A stretch of 64,000 bases of DNA from Urechis unicinctus (lineage: Eukaryota; Annelida; Polychaeta; Xenopneusta; Urechidae): assembly GCA_034190875.2 (NCBI GenBank), contig CM067355.1:31700684-31764683 (forward strand), given 5' to 3'. Each line of letters opens with the position of its first letter. The stretch's first letter is position 1. Made by a program: the position numbers and the translations under genes. The notes under the pieces are model-generated. The model had not been told where the DNA came from. It saw only the letters and a list, made by a program, of their open reading frames with translations, and did not search any database. This document shows positions 51,240-64,000 of the stretch, in pieces.

Positions 51240-51849
51240 TAAACGTGACCAGTGACATAGAAACAAACGCCGGACTTTTGCTATGAAGTTTAAATGCAAT
51301 CAAGACTCTTGCCAATGTTCTTGTTATAATCTGCAGCCAGCAAAACGTGGATGCTCCCACTGTTTCACTGTTATGTGGTTCATAACATGTCTTTGATAAT
51401 TAATTCCCTCTCTCTCCCTATTGTCATCAGACACCCATCCCCATACCCATTCTCACCCCCACCCCACCAACCCCCCACCTACCCATGGCAGGGCAACAGG
51501 AGATAATGTTGGAGTTGGTTTCGTGAGAAATGGGAACCTCTATCGTTCGCAAGATTCTATACGAGCTCAGAGACTGCTTCAATCCAGTGATTCACGGGGA
51601 ACGAGCGTCCGTTGTTCGGTTGGTCCGGTGACCCACACTGACCCACCTCCTGTTGGACCAGCCATGCGAAGTGGCAAAGTCAATATTTCCATAGAAGATA
51701 GATAATTATTAATCACGCTCATTGGATTTCCCCAGAACACCATCGCCTCGTGATAACTAAGAATAAGATTTGTACAAATTGCAATAGCCTCTAAAATAAA
51801 AACAGTCAACAATTGTTAAAGCTGAAAGTAGGATGGTTAATCACTGCCG

Positions 51850-52225
51850 TTTTAGGGAGGAGGGATTAGACGAAATGAGGAGAGGAAAGACGAAATGAGG
51901 AGGGGTATAAGACGAAATGAGGAGGGGTTAGACGAAATGAGGAGGGATTAGACGAAATGAGGAGGGGTATAAGACGAAATGAGGAGGGATTAGACGAAAT
52001 GAAGAGGGATAAGACGAAATGAGGAGGGGTATAAGACGAAATGAGGAGGGGTATAAGACGAAATGATGAGGGGTTAGACGAAATGAGGAGGGTTAAACGA
52101 AATGAGGAGGAGTTAGACGAAATGAGGAGGAGTTAGCCAAAATGAGGCGGGATTGGACGAAATGAGGAGGGATAAACAAAATGAGGAGGGGTAAACGAAA
52201 TGAGGAGGGGTTAGACGAAATGAGT
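51850..52225. repeat. 17-22-bp minisatellite
   Basis: About 19 units of GACGAAATGAGGAGGGGT with optional ATAA. Confidence 0.96.
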
Positions 52226-52342
52226 AAAGAGGCTTGCGCCCTAGTGTGATTGCGGTGTATAGATATTGAGGCTGTAAATCGAGCTGTCGCTTAGTTGATC
52301 CCGGCCATGCGTGTCCCCCCTATCCGTCTGTATATGACTTTG

Positions 52343-52690
52343 TAGGTAGGTAGGTAGGTAGGTAGGTAGGTAGGTAGGTAGGTAGGTAGGTAGGTAGGTA
52401 GGTAGGTAGGTAGGTAGGTAGGTAGGTAGGTAGGTAGGTAGGTAGGTAGGTAGGTAGGTAGGTAGGTAGGTAGGTAGGTAGGTAGGTAGGTAGGTAGGTA
52501 GGTAGGTAGGTAGGTAGGTAGGTAGGTAGGTAGGTAGGACAGGTAGGTAGGTAGGCAGGCAGGCAGGTAGGTAGGTAGGTAGGTAGGTAGGTAGGTAGGT
52601 AGGCAGGCAGGCACAAGGTAGTAGGTAGGTAGTAGGTAGGTGGTAGGTAGGAAACTACAAGGTAGGTAGGTAATCGAGGTAGGTAGTAAG
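52343..52690. repeat. (TAGG)n microsatellite
   Basis: About 50 uninterrupted TAGG units, then decayed TAGG/CAGG units. The Leu-Pro-Thr-Tyr frames on the minus strand are artefacts. Confidence 0.97.
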
Positions 52691-52699
52691 GTAGGTAGT

Positions 52700-53500
52700 A
52701 GGACATTGAACTGCTTGAAACACATATCGAACCAGTAAGGTTAGTGACATTGGTTCACACATATCGAGTTGATAATTGTTCGGGACTTGCACCTTATGAC
52801 CCCTCGACATTTCGAAAGCTACACCAAGTGACAGACCGTGAACTAAGACATGCAAATATCTGCGTATTCATTTGCAAATGATATTAACTGATTGCCGCTG
52901 TCTTAAAGATTTGCCTGTTCTGAAATATTCGGCCTAATTTCCAATCACTCCCGCGTGTTAAGAAACCGCTCGACGGGCTCGCAATATGCGCGACTACTGC
53001 CAATGGGAGCGTGCCGCATGGTTTATCGGTGTGGTTGCTGGCGAGCGTAAAAAAAACATAATCGTTGATGTGAATGAGCCATTAGGAAAGGTTATCGAAG
53101 GGCCAGGGTTGTATGAAGCACGATGTAGGACTGTTACTAAGTCACTACTAAACATGGATAGATTCCCAGGCAGCTGCTGCCATGCGCTTGAGGGGCCGTC
53201 TCAACACCACCCATTCGAGCTGGGCGATATAGATGATGTTGGACACAGCTTCATTGATTGGGGCTGGCGTCGTTAGGATAGCGGTCGGAGCGTGCTGTTG
53301 AGATCCGCAGCTGCATGAAGCTTGCTCACTCTATCGCCATATATATCGCACAGTGTAAGGTACGACGAAGGCGGTACATGCTTGGTGATATCGGGTGATC
53401 ATGTTGATGGTAATGTTAATGCAATCACAATCCTTACGTACATGATTATTCTCATTCACAAATATGGTGACTATGACAGTGATAACGATAGTAATGTGTA
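52700..53500. other. No gene recognised
   Basis: A 96-codon plus frame at 52986-53276 has protein-like composition (FIGVVAGERKK, SFIDWGWRR) but no recognisable family. Confidence 0.25.
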
Positions 53501-53534
53501 GGTATTAATCCACCTTCTGATCGTCACCACCAAT

Positions 53535-53640
53535 ACTCATCATCATCATCATCATCGTCGTCGTCGTCATCATCATCATTTTCATCATCATCGTATTCAT
53601 CCTTATGAACACCATCGCCATTATCATCAATATCATCAAT

Positions 53641-53675
<35 letters not shown>

Positions 53676-53960
53676 AATCGTAATCAATATCACCACTATT
53701 ATCATCATCATATCATAATCATCATCGTCATTTTCAACATCATCAACTTTATAATCGTCGTCGTTGTCACTCCTGGCATTGTGAACAGTTCATTATTGAC
53801 CCAACTTTTTGTCATCATCTTCATTGTTATTATCATCGCAAGCATCTTCAAGCTCGTCAACGCCCTCGTCATAAGCATCATCTTTATCATGGCCTTAAAA
53901 TCAGCAACAGCAGCTTCATCGTCATAGATATCATCATCTGCTGCAGCAGCAGCAGCAGCG
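53535..53960. repeat. (ATC)n/(CAG)n-rich simple repeats
   Basis: ATC/GTC trinucleotide runs dominate 53535-53720, are interrupted to 53930, and end in about eight CAG units (53940-53960). Confidence 0.88.
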
Positions 53961-56240
53961 GGGATCTCGGTGCGTACATGCTTCCCCACAGCAGGCTTTT
54001 GGACAGCTGGCTTCCAGACTCGAGCGCTTGTGGACGCGCTCACATAAGTCAATCTTCCTCGCCCCTCGGCATTTGTCTCTACTATCGCCCCGCATACTCA
54101 ATAAGGATTCGCATATCCACCCGATGCCTTCAGCGTGCGGGGTAAACCTCCTTGACCCGTTATTGGACAGCTGACTGGCTCACATGTAGATGAAAGTCTC
54201 GATGGCAGAAGAGGCTTAATAAAACATTTATAACATTGCAAACATTCTTTCTGCTTCAACAATATTGACTCCATTAGAGCGAAAACCATGAATATGCGTG
54301 ATTCTTATATAACGCTAAAAATATTATCTCCCTTGGTGAGGTTTTGATTCAATGCAAGATCATCTAAAGATAATGTATTCGAGCAATCAATGGGAGTTAG
54401 CGATAATTGTAATTATATAGGACTGTAAGAACCAAAAAAGAATTGAATGTTGTTATCGAATTTCAATACAAATGATTAAACGTATTTGATGGTGTCGGGC
54501 AGTCAATACAGGCCGTGAAATAACAGCCGGCTGCACTTACGGATGGGGGACAAAATAGAAATGGGACTTACTAGTACATCCCTGAGTAGTTAACATTAAT
54601 TCGTCGAAAAGAACCTACCTACGTGTTCAATTCATGTTGGGATTAATTGACCTTGCTGAATAAATTACAAAAATGCTGCGGTTTCTTCCTTCTCTCTAAC
54701 ACACCATCCAAGCATAGATTTATCGATGTAATCATTCCGTAGTGTGACACGGTGGCGCGAGATGGCCATTCGTCATTTTAGTTACTTGCAATGTTAGTTT
54801 TCAGCAAGAATCAATAGGATCGATAGCTATAAAAGGGAACTTGAATATTTTATGCTCCAAGCTTAGTCAACACGTGCACTGCATTATGTGTGAACTAAAG
54901 ATTATTGTGGGGATTTTATATAGAAATAATTGAGTATGAAACCATTTCTATTCATGTATTGGAATGTAGAAAATACCAGTCCAAGCTTTCAAATGTTACG
55001 GCACGAAATTCATATTGTAACAACCGCATCTTCCATTATATGGTTTTGCAAAGAATTTTAACAATTTTCAGGTGAACGTAAGTGATATATGTTCACAACG
55101 GCATAACAATAGTTTGTATTTCATACATTATGTGTAGATTAAGTAACTTCCGTACTGATTGTAAGCCCAGGAATCTAAATGTGCTGGCAGAACCACAGTA
55201 AACAAGGTGGATGTATTCCATTTTCATCAATCTACACACCACATGCAATTTATATCTAAGGTTGTAATTTGATGTGGATAATTGATAAATTGTGAAGCGC
55301 AACATTTATTTTATGAACTATCAACATAAGACCTAGAGTGGCTACTGGGAGTTCAAGCTGCATGTCAATGTTTACATGTGAAACTAATACATGATAGCAT
55401 GCTTCTCGTGTGACCATATTTGCCTTGCAACATTAGACGTTGCAAATTACCTAATGGTATCTTGCTATGGCAAGGTTTGAGTCTTACAACATAATATAAA
55501 ACCACACAATACAAATAATTCATTGAGCATTCAGCACCTTCACAAAGACAAGTCAATTGGTTACACATTGTGTAACTGGCCATATGGAGCGCGGGTGTTT
55601 TTGCTCTACCATAGTCTAATTTTAGCCCGGCTGCAGCGAGATGGCAGAAGCCTACAGCCGATTGATTCGACCTAGTTCAGTACGCGATAGTGTGCTTGAT
55701 ATTGTGGTCGCCAGAGGGAGTTGCTGAAGCAGGAGGGAAACCATTTAGTGTCAAGACTGTTGTCTATGTGCGTCGCATCCAAGCAAAGTTGAATTTTCTT
55801 AATTGTTTAAGGATGGATGGGGATGAAATCGAGGAGTACAGCTGCGTGGAGGTCGAGTTGGACGGGAACGTAAGTTGACACATGAAACAAGCGTAAAAGT
55901 TGCTAAAGGCATCTTCGCCGCTCTTTTACTGGCGGGGTCCATTATCGCAACTCGGTATTGTGACTGCATGGTGGGTGATTATGTAATCATGTGAAATGAT
56001 TAAGGTTTGACTAAGGGACAGAGGCAAACGTGATAAAGCAATACAATGTTATACCAAGACTTTATCTCCAATAGTATGTATTTTTTTTCGAGAGAAAGTT
56101 TGATGTTTCTGAACTTGTGTTAGAGAACATGATCTCCTATACATCGAAATACTCATATTTACAAGTGTATATACTGAAACATGTCGACAGGTTTAATGCA
56201 TAAACATGTCAAACCCCCTCACGCTCTGTATTCTCGATGA
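53961..56240. other. No confident gene
   Basis: AT-rich intergenic DNA. The single candidate exon is listed at 55721-55869. Confidence 0.35.
55721..55869 (+). other. Possible orphan coding exon
   Basis: From the AG at 55714 an open frame reads AEAGGKPFSVKTVVYVRR, LNFLNCLRMDGDEIEEY and VEVELDGN, ending exactly at a strong donor (AAC|GTAAGTTG, 55870). An upstream ATGGCAGAAGCC at 55639 is in a different frame. Partner exons not found; family unknown. Confidence 0.25.
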
Positions 56241-56261
56241 CGCCCAATAAGACACAGACAA

Positions 56262-56265
56262 ACGG

Positions 56266-56303
<38 letters not shown>

Positions 56304-56304
56304 T

Positions 56305-56377
<73 letters not shown>

Positions 56378-56435
56378 ATATATATATTTATATATATGTA
56401 TTATGTGTACATATATATATATATATGTATATATA

Positions 56436-56522
<87 letters not shown>
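56262..56522. repeat. (CA)n-(TA)n compound microsatellite
   Basis: About 40 bases of CA followed by about 210 bases of TA with few interruptions. Confidence 0.97.
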
Positions 56523-56524
<2 letters not shown>

Positions 56525-56939
56525 TAGATAATGACTGAAGTGAAGCCTTAATTGCTACTAAGTAAAAATAAGCATATTTATTGTTTGTATTGTCATTGTT
56601 GTCAGATCAGGTATTATGTTTATTGTGTACTATACTTTGGGAAATGCATCAATTGAAAAATAAAAATGCAATAATGTAACTTTTCAATATCGAGTTCGTG
56701 CAAATATTACAAACTTACACAATTTCTGCACTTCACTGTACATCGAAGGCTCAGAATTTCCTGGCAGTTGTTATGATGATATCTATATGATTCTCCGCTT
56801 ATAATTTGCGCTTACAGCTTAAAATGTTTCAAAATAATCCGCGATTTACCAATGACTTCACTGTCAGAATCACTATGGGATAACAAATAACCGAGGTCAT
56901 CTTAACGATGGCTTGTTGTGGGTGTTGCCTAATTTTTCT

Positions 56940-57078
56940 CTCCCAGTGTGCGTCTGGTTTACATATCCGCAAGATGGCGCTGATATTTAACGCGCGAGGG
57001 ACAAAAGTGTTGTTATAATGTTGATTTAAATGTGTTAAATTTGGACATATTGACTGGGCAGTGCTGAATCCAAACCTA
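56940..57078 (+). promoter_or_regulatory. Possible EZH promoter and 5' non-coding exon
   Basis: GCAAGATGGCGCTGA resembles the YY1/initiator motif of TATA-less animal promoters. About 100 bases later is a strong donor (CCTA|GTAAGTTC, at 57079) that could splice to the acceptor before the EZH start codon. No start codon in the EZH frame occurs here. Confidence 0.3.
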
Positions 57079-59480
57079 GTAAGTTCACTATGACCATGCG
57101 CTACTTTTATGAGTTTTATCCCTTTCTATAATTGTTTATGTGATTGTATACGAAGTCCAGTGAAAGTAATTTTGTTAGACCCCTTTATCGCTCACGGTCC
57201 TTAAAATGATTTTCTCTCCATCCCGGGGTCTTAGTCAGAGACCCGTCTATCCGTCCTTTTCCACTGGACGGGTGATCGTCGATTTGGACGGGCTGGAATT
57301 TTCCCTTAGAGACCGTCCGCGACTCCTAGGCCGGATTCATTACAAGAAATTAACCTAGTCAGTATAAACTAGCCCAACAGACTAGCGTCAGGTTTTATCA
57401 ACTTGTAGCCGCGCACGACGGTAATATAAATATATACCGTCGTGAGTGAGTCGCTGTACGTCGTGCGGCAAGCGTTTTATTTCGAGTGGTCTGCACTTCA
57501 CATCAATGTTGTGTACTTACGTATCTACATATGTCCAGAATTGAGATCAATATCCATTAATAGGCACTATTTTGGTTATCCATTCTCTCGTGAATATTTA
57601 GCAATTGTCACATGAACTTTTAGAATCACAACTTTCATTCATGGCAGCCCCAGTTTTGGAGATATGACGTCACATTATGCAGTTTCAGTTTCACTCGCCT
57701 TGTGGCTGCAGGTCCCCGGGAAGGGGGCACTTAAGTATATAGAGGTAGTATACATGTGTCGGGGTAAGTTTTTTCGGCCTCCTGACAGGTTTTGTTGGGC
57801 CTCATATTTGTAGGATGGGGTATGCTTTTGCCATTTTCACCTTGTATGACGGGTACGGGTTTTTGAGATCCCGGGGCACACCCCTGCTCAGGACAAGGCC
57901 AAGTGCCCCCTCCAGACTGCGGGAATTCATAATTGTTATCTTTTTTTCAATTGTCAATGTGATATCGTTGAATACATATCTCCCTTCTAAGGTAGGTATT
58001 TCTAAAAGATAATCATTGACAAAATGACACTTATACTTAAATAATAAAATTCGGCTGATTTGATGCAAAAGTTCGGCAGAGGACGCAGCCCTCATATACA
58101 AGCCCGACAGACCAACGTCAGGTTTTATTTAAGGGGTGGGAGGATCGGCTAAGTGGTGTTCAGTGAGTGGGTGGGTGGGTGGGGTGGTCGGGGTTGATGA
58201 CTGTATGGAGGTGGCATGTTAGCTGTGATATCCGATACACTTGGATTTATGATCTATGTGTCACCCACCTCTTTCTCCACGTTTTGTATGATGATAATCT
58301 GATAACGATGATCAGTTGTAAAAAAAACATTACCCAAACAGTGATGGACTCCCTAATTTTTAAGTGGTATATTGTGTTTTATATAGACAGTAAAAGTGGT
58401 GTTAATGAACTAGTTAGAAGGACAATTTTCAATTTTATAAGTTGCTCCTACCACCTCCAGCAAGTAGGAAAGAATTGTGAGAGGCACCCAAACAAAAACA
58501 AAACAGGAGTGGGTGTGGGGTCGCAAATAGTTGCAAATACTTACCATTTAGTTAGCTGTGGGTATGTTTAGACATTAAGCAGCCTCCAGGTGAAAACAAG
58601 TCTTCATTTTTTAGAGGCATTCAAACATGAACCACATACTAATTGAACAATTGATTCAGATCATGTTACTGAAGTCTCCTTTGGTAAAATCTTCATCTAG
58701 CATGTCGGTGGACAATGGGATCCAAGTGGTTGACTGGAGCGGTCCTTTTGTGGGCCATATCTGCAATAGTGAAATCAATTAGATTATGACCCACACGCAA
58801 TATCTTCTTTCGAACTTTTTCATTAGGTTCTTCAGACCATTATTATTTTCAATCTTGTCGGCAACTATTGGGGAACTTTTGTTTATGGATATATTCCATC
58901 ACCATGTCTTGAGGATGTAGATAACTAGTCAGTGACACTACCAGGCCACACACAATTGAGGTCAATTGAGGTCACAACCTCAGGTATCCTTAACACCATA
59001 TAATAAGGTAAAAAGTACCATCTGGTGGTTGTTTACATTAACTATGCAATTTTGCAGTTGGCTATATTCTGGTTGTAGCGGTTGATCTACTTATTATCAA
59101 CATCATATATGTATGTTGACAGAAGGTAGAAATCCCCCAACCTTAATCACTGAGGCCACGGATTGTGATATATCTCACAAAATGAATTTCCATTCATCAC
59201 AGACCAGCGAGTTATGGGTGTAGCTGTGATAACCCATACAGTTTTGCAGTACAACCCCCGCAGAGTTAAGCTTATAAGCCCCACCACTGAAATGATGCCA
59301 TGATTATTGTGGTGTTATACACCAGACAATGGTGTCTTATTGGTCAGTTGGTGTCATAAAGGGGAAGTACCTTTTTAAACCATGCTTTCTTGAGTGTGAT
59401 GAAACAACATTGAGGGTATAAACACTTGCCTTACTTTGTTTCGCTGTCTTACATCTTCGTAAATTCTTCAGTCTCTCAGG
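57079..59480. other. Possible EZH first intron, no other gene
   Basis: Contains a diverged palindromic mini-element at 57409-57480 (TAGCCGCGCACGACGG start, right end scrambled) and the repeat copy at 57715-57925. The 134-codon plus frame at 58167-58571 is unassigned. Confidence 0.35.
57715..57925 (-). repeat. Dispersed repeat with GTACGACGGG-like motifs, copy B
   Basis: Shares ACCTTGTATGACGGGTACGG, GGCACACCCCT and CAAGGCCAAGTGCCCCC with 30590-30845; about 50 bases shorter. Confidence 0.75.

Positions 59481-64000
<4,520 letters not shown>

Noticed and set aside
52291-52725. 144-codon Leu-Pro-Thr-Tyr repeat protein
   Set aside because: Translation of the (TAGG)n microsatellite; open in several frames for trivial reasons.

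Overview
The window looks like nuclear DNA from a metazoan invertebrate, most likely a lophotrochozoan such as a mollusc (inference). Genes have many introns with GT-AG sites. Encoded proteins are clearly animal (UBE2E, GMPPA, Enhancer-of-zeste). Intergenic and intronic DNA is AT-rich and full of microsatellites, minisatellites, LINE and SINE remnants and tiny inverted-repeat elements. There are no bacterial-style operons, no CRISPR array and no RNA gene I can support.

Layout. 1-4.3 kb: microsatellite, a frameshifted retroelement gag-like pseudogene and short tandem repeats. 4.3-8.2 kb (+): a long intact reading frame whose N terminus resembles the RAG1 N-terminal zinc region and whose core carries a plausible DDE triad with C2..H2 zinc ligands, as in RAG/Transib/CMC-type transposases; an in-frame 5' mini-exon precedes it. 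8.4-15.8 kb: repeat-rich, with a LINE 3' end and a 1.47-kb TIR element with a 3-bp target duplication. 15.8-19.0 kb (-): an unrecognised single-pass membrane protein ORF with an in-frame TGA just upstream. 21.7-26.9 kb (-): complete 11-exon GMPPA, 421 aa. 27-35 kb: AT microsatellite, tRNA-derived SINE, decayed APE-type LINE. 35.2-49.0 kb (-): UBE2E-class E2 enzyme in four coding exons, 172 aa, with an 11.3-kb first intron holding a 1.4-kb minisatellite. 49-59 kb: no confident gene, many simple repeats. 59.5-64.0 kb (+): the first eight coding exons of Enhancer of zeste (EZH), cut by the window edge before its SET domain.

The three conserved genes are unrelated housekeeping or chromatin functions: GDP-mannose regulation, ubiquitin conjugation and PRC2 H3K27 methylation. 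Nothing suggests they work together. Best candidates for something new: the RAG1-N-like transposase-type gene; a family of ~44-53-bp palindromic elements with exact 9-bp target duplications (three copies); the 14-fold tandem duplication of the EZH exon 2 end with its 5' splice site; and the in-frame TGA in front of a transmembrane segment.
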